In this document: in pieces, positions 26,889 through 36,273 of the stretch
Position numbering within the stretch: the stretch's first letter is position 1
Layout of the letters: every line of letters starts with the position of its first letter
DNA from: Ureibacillus composti
GTDB taxonomy: Bacteria; Bacillota; Bacilli; Bacillales_A; Planococcaceae
Direction: 5' to 3'
Assembly (NCBI GenBank): GCA_030348875.1
Contig: JAUCEP010000002.1
Location: forward strand, 2,559,001 to 2,623,000
Length of the DNA: 64,000 bases
Program-made: the position numbers and the translations under genes
Notes under the pieces: generated by a model
The model's input: only the letters and a program-made list of their open reading frames with translations
What the model was told of the DNA's origin: nothing
Databases searched by the model: none

Positions 26889-27450
26889 TACTGACCAAAA
26901 TCAGTTAAATATTTTAGGATTTTGGATTTTCCTTGGAGCTGAAATTATGCTGTTCGCTACATTATTTACAGCGTATTTCACACTATCTCATCGTACAGGT
27001 AGCGGCCCAACACCAGCAGAAATTTTTGAAATCACGCCAGTTCTTATTGAAACATTCGCGCTTTTAACAAGTAGTTTCACAATTGGTCTTGGAATTCATG
27101 CTATGAGACTTGGACGCAAAAATGCAATGGTTACTTTCTTTGGTATTACCCTTCTTCTTGGACTATGCTTCCTTGGAGTAGAGATCTTTGAATTCATGAC
27201 TTACTATCATGAAGGTGCAACATACCAAACAAGTGCCTTTACAGCTGCACTAATGACTACATTAGGAACACATGGTGCCCACGTTACACTTGGATTATTC
27301 TGGGGAACATTCATTATCATTCAAGTAATCAAACGTGGACTTACACCACAAACAGCAAATAAAGCATTTATCTTTTCTCTTTACTGGCATTTCTTAGATG
27401 TAGTTTGGATCTTTATCTTCAGCTTCATCTATCTGAAAGGAATGATGTAA
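26854..27450 (+). CDS. qoxC: cytochrome aa3-600 menaquinol oxidase subunit III
   Basis: Five-helix subunit III of the quinol oxidase, 198 residues. Recognisable by [20 protein letters not shown] at the N-terminus, the [11 protein letters not shown] helix, the [14 protein letters not shown] motif and the [15 protein letters not shown] end. The long overlap with qoxB indicates coupled translation. It is required for assembly or stability of the complex rather than for catalysis. Confidence 0.94.
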   Translation: MKIDHAQPLEYSTDQNQLNILGFWIFLGAEIMLFATLFTAYFTLSHRTGSGPTPAEIFEITPVLIETFALLTSSFTIGLGIHAMRLGRKNAMVTFFGITLLLGLCFLGVEIFEFMTYYHEGATYQTSAFTAALMTTLGTHGAHVTLGLFWGTFIIIQVIKRGLTPQTANKAFIFSLYWHFLDVVWIFIFSFIYLKGMM

Positions 27451-27451
27451 T

Positions 27452-27733
27452 ATGAAAGAATTATTTCCTGCCAAACAGGTGATGGGCTTTGTCTTTTCAT
27501 TAATTCTAACAGTGATTGCCCTATTCGTTTACTACACTGATATGTCATTCAAAGTTGGTATGGCAGTCTTGCTAGTTACTGCTTTTATTCAAGCTTTCCT
27601 ACAGCTTGTAGTATTCATGCACGCTGGTGAATCAAAAGACGGTAAAGCAATTTATACAAATGTCCTTTACGGTGTCACTCTTGCAGTTTTAACTGTATTC
27701 GGTTCATTATTGATTCTGATCTGGGATATGTAA
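27452..27733 (+). CDS. qoxD: cytochrome aa3-600 menaquinol oxidase subunit IV
   Basis: Small three-helix subunit of 93 residues: VMGFVFSLILTVIALFVYY, VGMAVLLVTAFIQAFLQLVV and VLYGVTLAVLTVFGSLLILI. It begins one base after the qoxC stop and closes the operon before a strong terminator. In Bacillus the homologue is needed for assembly of the CuB site. Confidence 0.92.
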   Translation: MKELFPAKQVMGFVFSLILTVIALFVYYTDMSFKVGMAVLLVTAFIQAFLQLVVFMHAGESKDGKAIYTNVLYGVTLAVLTVFGSLLILIWDM

Positions 27734-27743
27734 TACAAACACA

Positions 27744-27774
27744 AAAGCTTGAGACTTGTCTCAAGCTTTTTTTA
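27744..27774 (+). terminator. qox operon terminator
   Basis: AAAGCTTGAGAC pairs with GTCTCAAGCTTT with a two-base loop and a seven-T tail. Confidence 0.92.
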
Positions 27775-27799
27775 ATAGATAAAATCAGAATTTATAGCA

Positions 27800-27919
27800 T
27801 TTTTATCGACAGGCAAATAATATGTCTTTAAGCCTGCTCATTGAAAAATTGGAAGATTATAATTATCTATCGCAACCGCATCTCATTTTAATTAGTAATT
27901 CATTATAAATCATATAACT
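27800..27919 (-). pseudogene. decayed fragment of a mocR paralogue
   Basis: 27800-27883 is closely similar to the mocR coding region at 22591-22688 (shared TTATCGACAGG, AAATAATAT, ATTGGAAGATTATAA blocks), and 27891-27919 to the mocR promoter side at 23319-23347. Intervening parts are deleted. The following bases to about 28075 also resemble 23500-23560. This is a remnant, not a gene. The rest of the 455-bp spacer holds the qox terminator and the response-regulator promoter region. Confidence 0.7.
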
Positions 27920-28188
27920 TTAATCATCCCCTTTTATTTTTTCAGCTCTTTTTCAAACTAGCACGGTTTGTTCGTATTTCTTATTAACTAAATCTAATAA
28001 ATTATAACCTTAATTTAATTTTTTTGAATTAGAACAATTTCTGATAGATTTCTTATTTTTAATAAATTAAGCAACAAAGGGGAAAATCAATTTTAATTGC
28101 AATTCGCTAATACGTTAATAACTTCGAATTGCTTTCTATAATGTAGGGAAAATTAATTCAATCAAAAAATCATGAAAGGAAAAAGTTT

Positions 28189-28878
28189 ATGGACTCAAAA
28201 GTGAATGTTCTAATTTGCGATGACAATATTGCTGTTCACGAAAGCATCAACGCATATTTAGAAGCAGAAAACATGAGTAGTGTTTCAGTTTTTGACGGTG
28301 AACAGGCTCTGGACCTTCTAAGAAAACAGGAATTTGATATGGTAGTACTTGATATAATGCTCCCAGGTCTTTTCGGGACTGAAGTTTGTAAAGAGATTCG
28401 TAAAACAAGCGATATTCCTATCATCATGTTAAGTGCACGTGGAGAAGAAATGGATCGTATCATCGGCCTAGAAATAGGTGCAGATGATTATTTGACAAAA
28501 CCTTTTTCCCCACGTGAAATAGTGACTAGAATCAAAACCATTCTTAAAAGGGTACAACCTAAACAAGACACCTCAAATAATCTTAAAGTTGCTAATTTAT
28601 TTATTGATGTCGAAGGCTATGAGGTTTTTATTAATGATAAAGTGATAGAACTTACAGCCAAAGAGGTGGAATTATTAGCATACTTAGTAAAAAACAAAGG
28701 AAGAGTCATAAACCGTGAGGAGTTACTATATAAAGTCTGGGGATATGATTATATCGGCGATACACGGGCAGTCGATACTTTAATTAAGCGAATACGTCAA
28801 AAAGTTACAAAAGGAAATCCTCAATTCTCTATAAAATCCGTTTACGGCGTTGGATACAAATTTGAGGAATTTGTATGA
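28189..28878 (+). CDS. OmpR/PhoB-type response regulator
   Basis: 229 residues: receiver domain with acidic pocket (ICDDN), phosphoacceptor Asp in VVLDIMLPG, the Ser of MLSARG and Lys of DDYLTKPFSPRE, then a winged-helix DNA-binding domain (LTAKEVELLAYLVKNKGRV, GDTRAVDTLIKRIRQK). It is expressed with the histidine kinase, whose ATG overlaps its stop by four bases. The target is unknown; the lipoprotein gene immediately downstream of the pair is a candidate member of its regulon. Confidence 0.92.
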   Translation: MDSKVNVLICDDNIAVHESINAYLEAENMSSVSVFDGEQALDLLRKQEFDMVVLDIMLPGLFGTEVCKEIRKTSDIPIIMLSARGEEMDRIIGLEIGADDYLTKPFSPREIVTRIKTILKRVQPKQDTSNNLKVANLFIDVEGYEVFINDKVIELTAKEVELLAYLVKNKGRVINREELLYKVWGYDYIGDTRAVDTLIKRIRQKVTKGNPQFSIKSVYGVGYKFEEFV

Positions 28879-30128
28879 AAAAATTTGTCTCTAGCAAACT
28901 GTCCATTGCATTAATTATTTTAGCAATATTTATCTTAGGTCAGCTACTAGGTGCTTTGGCCATAAAACACTACTTTATTAAATCAAAGATCGATGAATTT
29001 CGGCCACAACTTACTCTAATTGCAGAAAATATTTCTGAAGGAAAAACAATTAGACCAAATGGTGCCTATCATATAGTGGCATTTAATGTGCATGGAGATC
29101 AAATCAATATTTTTAATAAAAATGATATCCCCAGAAACCCTTTTAATGAAACGAAAATAAATGATTTTTTAATCAATTATTTACCAACAATTATTAGTAA
29201 CAAAACAACTGTAGCAGAAATAAAGGAAATACCTGGATTCCCATCGAAAGCACTCGTCATTGGACGGCCAATAATGGAAAACAACAAAATCATTGGTGGT
29301 ATTTTTCTTCTAAAACCTGCTCGATCTTATGTTGCTGCACTAAACGGTTTTTATCTTGTTTTCTTTACTACATTGGCGATTGGGACAATTATCATTCTAA
29401 TATTTTTAAGCTTGTTTATTAAAGAAAAAAATCAACTCGAACAAATGCGTAAAGATTATATTGCCAATATAAGTCATGAGTTAAAATCCCCTCTCGCATC
29501 TATAAAGGCCTTGACGGAAACACTTGCAGATCATGTAGTGACCGATCAATCAAAAATAAATCACTATTACAGTATTATATTAAGAGAAAATGCTCGCCTC
29601 GAAAAGCTTATCTCTGATTTATTAGAATTGTCTCGATTACAAAGCAAAAAAGTTGCTTTTAAAAAGACAGCTGTTAATACAAATCAATTAATTGAACGAG
29701 TAACGGAGCCTTTCTCCCTTCTAGCAGATGATCTTGGACTTCAATTTAAAATTACTAATCAGGCCAAATATCTTCCACCAACTTATACAAATGAGGATCG
29801 GATTATACAAGTGCTCACCATTTTATTGGATAATGCGTTTAAATTCACTCCAGACAATGGCCATATTGAAATTGATGCAAAATGCATGAATAAAAAAGTC
29901 GAAATTATGGTTTCGGATAATGGACCAGGTATTTCAAAGGAGTTTCTCCCTTATATTTTTGAAAGATTTAAACAAGCTGACGTATCACATAACACGGTAG
30001 GTAGCGGGCTTGGACTTTCTATAGCTCATGAAATTATGGAACAACTAGGCGAAAAGATTAGCGTTAATAAAAGTCGATTTCATTCTGGAACGACATTTAC
30101 TATTTCCATAAAAAGAATATTGAAATAA
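28875..30128 (+). CDS. sensor histidine kinase
   Basis: 417 residues. A membrane helix near 8-30, a ~125-residue extracytoplasmic sensing region without recognised ligand motifs, a second helix near 160-180, then HisKA with the phosphorylated His in ANISHELKSPLASI. The ATPase domain follows: N box LLDNAFKFTPD, G1 VSDNGPGIS, F box IFERFKQ, G2 GSGLGLSIAHEIM. No HAMP or PAS domain is evident between the second helix and HisKA, so it is a simple PhoR/ResE-type kinase. It pairs with the upstream regulator. Confidence 0.92.
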   Translation: MKKFVSSKLSIALIILAIFILGQLLGALAIKHYFIKSKIDEFRPQLTLIAENISEGKTIRPNGAYHIVAFNVHGDQINIFNKNDIPRNPFNETKINDFLINYLPTIISNKTTVAEIKEIPGFPSKALVIGRPIMENNKIIGGIFLLKPARSYVAALNGFYLVFFTTLAIGTIIILIFLSLFIKEKNQLEQMRKDYIANISHELKSPLASIKALTETLADHVVTDQSKINHYYSIILRENARLEKLISDLLELSRLQSKKVAFKKTAVNTNQLIERVTEPFSLLADDLGLQFKITNQAKYLPPTYTNEDRIIQVLTILLDNAFKFTPDNGHIEIDAKCMNKKVEIMVSDNGPGISKEFLPYIFERFKQADVSHNTVGSGLGLSIAHEIMEQLGEKISVNKSRFHSGTTFTISIKRILK

Positions 30129-30231
30129 TTCTTTGTCATAAAAATATCATTTCCCCCTTTTTTATGTCACTATTATGCCACATTGTTTGGATATACTTTG
30201 ATTAAATCAAAAAACATAGGAGTGACCATAA

Positions 30232-31206
30232 ATGAATAAAACACTTACTTTATTACTATCCATGTCTTTATCTACCGCTCTAATTGTTGGCTGTTCATCT
30301 AATAATACAGAGAATATTGCTTCTACACCAAGTAATCTAGCAAATGAATCAGTTCAAACAGAGGAATCTCAAGAAAAGACAATGTTGTCTGAGGGAGAGG
30401 ATATCGCAAAAATTCTAGGTAGTACCTTGTGGCAAGGAACAAAGGTTTATGATAAAAATCACAATGATTTAACTGAAGAGAATTCAAACTTTATTGCAAT
30501 TGCAAAGTACGACTACGAAACATCTAGATATGAATTCTTTGATAAAGAATCAAAGGAAAGTCGCGGTGATTATGGTACGTACTTTATTACAAATGATGGG
30601 AAATCCCGCGTATTAATTTCAGAATCAAAAGGTACACAAGGAGTTGTGGAGTTAACAGAAGTAACTGAGGAAAAATATACGTATAAAAGAATTGGGAAAG
30701 ATGCAAATGGAAATGAAGTAGAAGTTTTCGTTGAACATGTGCCTTATAAAGATTCAGAATTTACTTTTACTTCACCAGAAAAAACTTTGGAAACCTTTAC
30801 AGGAGAAGTGGATGAGCAAGTAGAAGGAGATCAAATTTTAGCAAATACATTATGGGTTGGAACAGTTGCTTTAAATGAAAACGGCACAGATGTATCTGAA
30901 TACAACCAAAACTTCTTTGCTCTCGCAAAGTATGATGCAGAAACAAGTCGTTATGAATTTTTTGATAAACAAACAGGCCAAAGTCGTGGGGATTACGGCT
31001 TTTATAATGTGTTGAACAATAATAAATTAAGAGCTCATGTGTCTTTAGGGGATAATAAGTATGGAGCTGTTCTTGAAGTTACAGAATTAAATGAAAATAA
31101 ATTTACCTATCAACGAATTGGGAAGGATCAAGATGGAAAAGATATTCTCATTACAGTAGAGCACGTTCCTTATGATGGGGAATTAAATCCAGAATTCACT
31201 AAGTAA
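30232..31206 (+). CDS. lipoprotein with two tandem DUF4822-like domains
   Basis: The signal peptide ends in the lipobox LIVGC, and a Ser/Thr/Glu-rich linker follows. Two copies of a ~115-residue domain come next, each with TLW.GT, AKYD.ETSRYEFFDK, SRGDYG and the YKRIGKD/YQRIGKD-DxxG motifs, near residues 60-175 and 200-320. This looks like the DUF4822 family, known from lipoproteins of Bacillales and Lactobacillales without established function. It lies about 100 bp after the kinase gene and could be a target or accessory of that two-component system. Confidence 0.75.
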   Translation: MNKTLTLLLSMSLSTALIVGCSSNNTENIASTPSNLANESVQTEESQEKTMLSEGEDIAKILGSTLWQGTKVYDKNHNDLTEENSNFIAIAKYDYETSRYEFFDKESKESRGDYGTYFITNDGKSRVLISESKGTQGVVELTEVTEEKYTYKRIGKDANGNEVEVFVEHVPYKDSEFTFTSPEKTLETFTGEVDEQVEGDQILANTLWVGTVALNENGTDVSEYNQNFFALAKYDAETSRYEFFDKQTGQSRGDYGFYNVLNNNKLRAHVSLGDNKYGAVLEVTELNENKFTYQRIGKDQDGKDILITVEHVPYDGELNPEFTK

Positions 31207-31600
31207 TGTGGTATTTTCTACATTCAAGCTCCCCCTAGTTTATGTTTCTTTAAATTTACAACTACTATTAAAATGTGATAGAAGAAAATAAGCAAGCTAC
31301 CTACTTACTTTTTTAGGTAGCTTGCTTTATTTTTTATAAGTTGTATGTTGTCTCCATAATTAAATTAAGTAAACAATTCACTCGAATAATTTCTAAATCA
31401 TACCTACAATTAGTGTACCTATAATCAATACCACACTAACACAAGTTCTCAGGTTCAAGCCTTGTCGAGACAATAACGCTGAAACTTATTGGTTTTAGGG
31501 GCTTGTAAATTTTTAATCTACCACTCGTCTTGTACTTTTTACGGTTAAGGCATTTTATATCAATTTTTGTACGTTTCCTAAAAAATACTACCCTTTTGCA
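31207..31600. other. 394-bp spacer
   Basis: Apart from the terminator near 31.3 kb, only AT-rich sequence with no convincing gene or repeat was seen. Confidence 0.4.
31290..31327. terminator. terminator after the lipoprotein gene
   Basis: AAGCAAGCTACCT pairs with AGGTAGCTTGCTT; a TTATTTTTT tail follows on the plus strand. Confidence 0.88.
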
Positions 31601-32032
31601 TTACTGATTATTTCCCCGAGTATATGTCATGTTCTGAAAGGCTTGAACTGCTGCATTTGCTACTTCGATATCTTGAGCACTTGTAGCTCCGCTGACACCG
31701 ATACCTCCAATGACTTTATTCTTGTAAATAAGTGGTATGCCACCTCCTAAAATGACAACTCTCCCTTGATTGGTAGTATTGATACCAAATGATGGACTAC
31801 CAGGTTGAGCTGCACTAACTAGGTTTTCAGTAGGTATTTGTAAAGCAACACTAGTCCAAGCCTTATTGATTGCTATATCGATACCCGCAATTTTCGCATT
31901 ATCCATACGGTGAAATGCAATTAAATTTCCACCCTCATCTACTATTGCAATATCTTCATTTATCCCCATTGATATCGCTTGTTTTTCTGCTACATCTATT
32001 AACGCTTTAGCTAGCGCTAAAGAAATAATCAA
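31601..32032 (-). CDS. GlcG/HbpS-family heme-binding-like protein
   Basis: 143-residue member of the GlcG/HbpS (DUF336) family: AIVDEGGNLIAFHRMDNAKIAGIDIAI-type core (the family hallmark), then FGINTTNQGRVVILGGGIPL and VIGGIGVSGATSAQDIEVA. Characterised relatives bind heme or are made with glycolate/diol catabolic genes; the role here is not defined. No signal peptide, so cytoplasmic. Start is TTG at 32032 behind GGGGAGAG. Monocistronic as far as can be seen. Confidence 0.8.
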   Translation of the reverse strand: MIISLALAKALIDVAEKQAISMGINEDIAIVDEGGNLIAFHRMDNAKIAGIDIAINKAWTSVALQIPTENLVSAAQPGSPSFGINTTNQGRVVILGGGIPLIYKNKVIGGIGVSGATSAQDIEVANAAVQAFQNMTYTRGNNQ

Positions 32033-32291
32033 TTACTCTCTCCCCTTTTTCAGTAATAATATATTAAATGAATTCAAAGTCATTATTGTTCCATGTTAAA
32101 GAGATACAATTAATTTCAGAAAGACATTTTTCTTTTCAATTCTTTTTATAATGGAAACCTTTTAATAAGACCTAAAGTCTGCAGGAAGAACTTTCGGATT
32201 AGAAACTTTTATTTTATTTAAAGAGCGTTTAATATAGATACAATTTATGTTTTTATAAATGTGGTAATTCGTAAATGGCCCTTAAATGAAA

Positions 32292-32340
32292 GATGAGCGC
32301 ATATTCTTTTTTCACGATTTGCCCGATTGTTGAATAACAA
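32292..32340 (+). repeat. dispersed terminator-like repeat, copy a
   Basis: GATGAGCGC-n-TTTGCCCGATTGTTGAATAA. One of eight related copies (32.3-41.5 kb), all in this orientation. It lies in the 425-bp spacer after the lysR stop; nothing else is recognised in that spacer. Confidence 0.55.
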
Positions 32341-32457
32341 CTTAGTTCCTTTTTAAGCGCTATGGTAAAAAAACTTTAACAATTAAGAACATGCTTCGAT
32401 TAAATATTAGAGCAATAGTTAAAGTTAAACTAAACTTTAATATCTTTATTTCACTAT

Positions 32458-33336
32458 CTATTTGTATACATCCGACACTGTTTCCAAAAAAGCCTTCAAT
32501 GCACGTGTTTTATAGCGATTTTTCTTCACAATGATGCCAATTTTCCAAGGAATGTATTGACTACTGATTTCTTTGACACAAAGATTCAGTGGGCACATTT
32601 CAGTTAAAGGACTTGGAATAATAGCTACCCCTAGTTCCTCACGAACTAATGCCATTAATAAATCCCACTGTGTTGTGCTATATGCAATATTCGGTATAAA
32701 ATGCTCTCTGCTGCAACTTTCTAGAACCACTTGGCTTAAGGCAAATGTAGGATCAAATAGTATCCAATCATCTTGTCGCAGCTGTGCAAGTGTAATATGC
32801 TGTTCATCTTTTAAAACGTGACTTTTTGGCAAACAGGCAACAAACGGCGCTTCAAAAATAAGCTGTGCTTCTAATTCCTTACTCTGGGTAGGTATCACCA
32901 CAAAAGCCACATCGACTTCCCCCTTTTCAACAAGCTTCTCTACATTTAAGCCACCCTCTTCGACAATTTCAAGTGTAACCTTTGTATATTTCTTTGAGAA
33001 AGCTCTTGCCACTTGTGGAAAGAAAAAGGTACCAATAATTTGCGGAATTCCGACTTTTAAATGCCCTTTTGTATGTTCATTTATATCTTCAAGTTCTGTT
33101 TTTAACTCTTTCATTTGTTGTAGTATTGTCATTGCCTTTTCATAAACAAGCCGACCCTCATCAGTTAAACCAATAATTCGATTAGAACGATCAAAGAGTG
33201 TTACGCCAAGCTTTATCTCCAACTTTTGAATTGTCTTGGATAGTGACGGTTGAGCGATAAATAGCTCCTCACTAGCCTTTGAAAAGCTTCCACATTCCAC
33301 AATTGTTTTAAACACTTCGAGTTCCCGTAAATTCAT
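32458..33336 (-). CDS. LysR-type transcriptional regulator
   Basis: 292 residues with an N-terminal winged helix-turn-helix (ECGSFSKASEELFIAQPSLSK, the typical recognition helix) and a periplasmic-binding-protein-like effector domain from residue ~90 (LKVGIPQIIGTFF). It is transcribed divergently from the nitrilase gene with about 100 bp between them, the usual arrangement for a LysR regulator controlling its neighbour and itself. The effector is unknown; a nitrile or carboxylate is plausible by context. Confidence 0.9.
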   Translation of the reverse strand: MNLRELEVFKTIVECGSFSKASEELFIAQPSLSKTIQKLEIKLGVTLFDRSNRIIGLTDEGRLVYEKAMTILQQMKELKTELEDINEHTKGHLKVGIPQIIGTFFFPQVARAFSKKYTKVTLEIVEEGGLNVEKLVEKGEVDVAFVVIPTQSKELEAQLIFEAPFVACLPKSHVLKDEQHITLAQLRQDDWILFDPTFALSQVVLESCSREHFIPNIAYSTTQWDLLMALVREELGVAIIPSPLTEMCPLNLCVKEISSQYIPWKIGIIVKKNRYKTRALKAFLETVSDVYK

Positions 33337-33437
33337 TTAATCCTCCATTATTCCCAATTAGCATATTCAGTATGATTTTCATATATTGTACATTATACAT
33401 AATTCCTCCTATACTTTTAGAAACAGGAGGGATTCAG

Positions 33438-34361
33438 ATGTCTAATTGTAAAGTCGCTGTTGTTCAAGCAGGTTCAATCGTAATGAATAAGGAGAAATGT
33501 ATCAACAAGGCAATAAAGTTAATCCAAGAGGCCGGAGAACAAGGTGCCAATATTATTGTCTTTCCTGAAGCGTATATTCCAGCGTATCCACGTGGAATGA
33601 GCTTTGGTGCAGTAGTTGGAAGTCGTTCAGAAAGTGGACGCAATGACTTTCTACGTTATGCCAAAAATGCAATAACAGTACCCGGTCCAGAAACAGACCA
33701 ATTAAGTGTTGCTGTGAAGAAAGCGGGAGCCTATACTGTTATTGGTATTATTGAACGTGATCAACAAGCAAGTGGAGGTACACTCTATTGTACAGCGATT
33801 TTCTTTGGTCCAGATGGAAGATTACTCGGTAAGCATCGAAAGCTGAAACCAACGGGGAGTGAACGTCTCATTTGGGGTGAAGGGGATGGTAGTACATTAC
33901 CGGTATTTTATACACCTTATGGCAAAATTGGTTCCCTTATTTGTTGGGAAAACTATATGCCTCTAGCACGTGCTGCTATGTATGAAAAGGGTATCCAAAT
34001 TTATATTGCACCAACTGCTGATTCACGTGATACCTGGTTTGCTTCTATGCGGCATATTGCGATTGAGGGACGTTGCTTTGTTTTATCTTGTAATCAATAT
34101 TGTACAAAGGATATGTATGAAGAAGATTTACTAGAAACAGAGGAAATGCAAAAAATGCCTGATGAAATTACTCGGGGCGGTAGTTGCATCATAAATCCAC
34201 TTGGAGAATTTTTAGTAGAACCTGTATTTGGTAAAGAAGAGATACTATATGCTACTTTGGATTTAGACGACATCACACGAAGTCATTTTGATTTTGATGT
34301 AGTTGGACATTACAGTCGTAAAGATGTATTCCAATTAATCGTAAATCAAGAAAAGCAATAG
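33438..34361 (+). CDS. nitrilase-type carbon-nitrogen hydrolase
   Basis: Hydrolyses a nitrile (or related C-N bond) to the carboxylic acid and ammonia. The catalytic triad is visible: Glu44 in IIVFPEAYIPAYPRG, Lys in GKHRKLKPTGSER, and Cys in SLICWENYMPLAR. The MRHIAIEGRCFVLSCNQY segment is typical of true aliphatic/aromatic nitrilases. The frame opens at 33372, but ATG 33438 is the start because AGGAGG precedes it by seven bases; this gives a 307-residue protein, slightly shorter than many nitrilases. A LysR gene lies divergently upstream. Confidence 0.88.
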   Translation: MSNCKVAVVQAGSIVMNKEKCINKAIKLIQEAGEQGANIIVFPEAYIPAYPRGMSFGAVVGSRSESGRNDFLRYAKNAITVPGPETDQLSVAVKKAGAYTVIGIIERDQQASGGTLYCTAIFFGPDGRLLGKHRKLKPTGSERLIWGEGDGSTLPVFYTPYGKIGSLICWENYMPLARAAMYEKGIQIYIAPTADSRDTWFASMRHIAIEGRCFVLSCNQYCTKDMYEEDLLETEEMQKMPDEITRGGSCIINPLGEFLVEPVFGKEEILYATLDLDDITRSHFDFDVVGHYSRKDVFQLIVNQEKQ

Positions 34362-34396
34362 ATTCTCTTACAACTATTATTATATTGATTGATTCA

Positions 34397-34443
34397 AGAG
34401 CCTGCCTAAGTAATCAAAGATTACTTAGGCAGGCTCTTTTTGT
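34397..34443. terminator. nitrilase terminator
   Basis: A 19-bp perfect stem (AGAGCCTGCCTAAGTAATC and complement) with a three-base loop and a T-run. Confidence 0.93.
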
Positions 34444-34639
34444 TTTAATACTAAACGACAGTGGAAGTTTACTTTTTCAATGAAACAACCCTTTTCTTAA
34501 CTGTGGCAAATCATTTCACCTTCAAGTAAAATACCTCAATAGTTTAAGTATATTTTTTCACACCACACCTAAATTTCAACGCAAATATCCAATCTAATTT
34601 TAGATTTTTATTCCATAAAATGTCCGATTCATGAAAGAA

Positions 34640-34685
34640 AAACGCTCTCCTTATCCTAGGAAAGCGTGCGATTATTGAATATCGT
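34640..34685 (+). repeat. dispersed terminator-like repeat, copy b
   Basis: AAACGCTC-n-GGAAAGCGTGCGATTATTGAATA, located about 85 bases past the stop of the triple-HTH gene. On the minus strand it has a CGCxCGC...GCGTTTTT hairpin character. Confidence 0.55.
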
Positions 34686-34765
34686 TTCAACTTAGATTTT
34701 TGTTTTTAAAAATTTAACTACTTAATTTCCTATAAAGAGTATAATCTTTTCTCCTTATATAAGAG

Positions 34766-35773
34766 TTATTTTATCTGTTTTTCCTTCGTGATTTTTATAG
34801 CGGTTTCAATACCACACTTCACACCATGATTAAATGGATCTAAACCAACATCTCGATAATCCTTCAAGATATTTTCAAACTCCATAATAAGTACTTTTAA
34901 AGTGCTGTCTATGTGTGTATTTGATTCATTATTTAATTTATTTTTATCATCTATTGAATGAATGGAGTCGGTTCCTGAAATGTAAAAATCCATTGCTTTT
35001 GGGTCTACTTTTTTAAACCAGTTCATGTATGTATCAAGATTGAAATCCTCAATATATGGGTAAAAGTTTGGTTCTGCATATATAAGATCAATGTATTCAC
35101 TAAATCCAGTATGTCTTATCAGATCAAAATAATATTTGACTTCATTAAAGTCTAAGCCTATGATTCTACTAACATCCTGTATTTTTTTAGTAAGTTTAAC
35201 AGTTAAACCATTTTCTATATTATAGATAGTGGCAGTAGTACAATTAGCTCGTCTTGATAATTCTGTAATACTCATAGCTAGATTTTTGCGCCTATTTGCA
35301 AAGACTTCCCCTATTTTTTCGTTTGTGAAACCCCCATTAATTTGTGAGAATAAAGCATATCTGATGTTAGTAGTTCTTAAAAGCTGAGAAATATTATTTC
35401 TCGATATGTAAGCTTGACCATTTTCAATATCGGACAATTCATTTAGATGAATACCACTTATTTCAGATAATTGTTCAAGTGTTAATTCGTTTATTGCACG
35501 GTAACGCATAACTTGATGTTTTAATATTGTTCCGTATTTTGAATTCTTAAGAAAGTCTATGTTATACTCGAACAAATCTGGGATGCTAAGTTGTAACAAT
35601 TCTGATGCATTAAAAAATATTTCAAAGGGTATAAAATTTTGACCATTTTCAATTGAATGATACTCTTGATGTGATAAATCTAAGAGATAGGCGAATTCTC
35701 TACTATCTATTGATAGTTCAGCTCTTTTTGCTTTTAACATGGTATTAAGTTTTTTCTTTTTTGTTTTAAGCAT
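34766..35773 (-). CDS. protein with three tandem XRE-type HTH domains
   Basis: Three helix-turn-helix repeats of the Cro/C1 type can be read: about residues 5-55 (SREFAYLLDLSHQEYHSIENG), 70-125 (TLEQLSEISGIHLNELSDI-ENG) and 150-205 (SITELSRRANCTTATIYNIENG). Each ends in the S..E.G turn typical of XRE domains. A ~120-residue C-terminal region without recognised motif follows. Most relatives have one such domain, so a triple set is unusual. ATG at 35773 behind AGGAGG is the start; the longer frame to 35809 lacks a site. It could be a transcriptional regulator of neighbouring accessory genes. Confidence 0.75.
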   Translation of the reverse strand: MLKTKKKKLNTMLKAKRAELSIDSREFAYLLDLSHQEYHSIENGQNFIPFEIFFNASELLQLSIPDLFEYNIDFLKNSKYGTILKHQVMRYRAINELTLEQLSEISGIHLNELSDIENGQAYISRNNISQLLRTTNIRYALFSQINGGFTNEKIGEVFANRRKNLAMSITELSRRANCTTATIYNIENGLTVKLTKKIQDVSRIIGLDFNEVKYYFDLIRHTGFSEYIDLIYAEPNFYPYIEDFNLDTYMNWFKKVDPKAMDFYISGTDSIHSIDDKNKLNNESNTHIDSTLKVLIMEFENILKDYRDVGLDPFNHGVKCGIETAIKITKEKQIK

Positions 35774-36016
35774 CGTGATCCTCCTTATCGAGATAAACAG
35801 AACTTGCAAATAAATTTATCCATACAAATATATTTTTACTATTCATATATATAGAACACAGTGATGTTAATCCTTTTTTGTAAATTAATAAAAATTCCCA
35901 CATTGTTTACCCATTTACTTGTTTAAACATGTTTCGGGAGGACAAGAATCCCGTTTAACAAGCGAACCTAGATTATAGATTCGTTAGTATTGAAATGGGC
36001 ATAACAGCAAAACCTC

Positions 36017-36161
36017 CTAAATAGCAGCAAATCCACTTGCTACTTCTTTAGTTTGTTGGCAACGCATAAGCCTTATTGCTACATCATTCTTTTGATGTTT
36101 GGAAGTATAGCTATTTGCAAGTTCATATACTGAATCTGTACTGGTAACCCAGTCAGAGCTT
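36017..36161 (-). pseudogene. C-terminal protein fragment, possibly EcsC-like
   Basis: The minus strand encodes SSDWVTSTDSVYELANSY, further on AIRLMRCQQTKEVASGFAAI, then a stop, with stops directly upstream and no start codon. The AIxxLIRWQxxKAxxSGF pattern of EcsC-family proteins is similar. It is short, so the assignment is tentative. Confidence 0.35.
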
Positions 36162-36273
36162 TATTAATGGAGTAGATACTACTCAGATAGTAAAATTTTG
36201 TAGTTCCTCAGTACGTCCATTAATACACCTAATTTACTTATTTAGACTTTAATATATGTTCGTCGTCTTCTGC

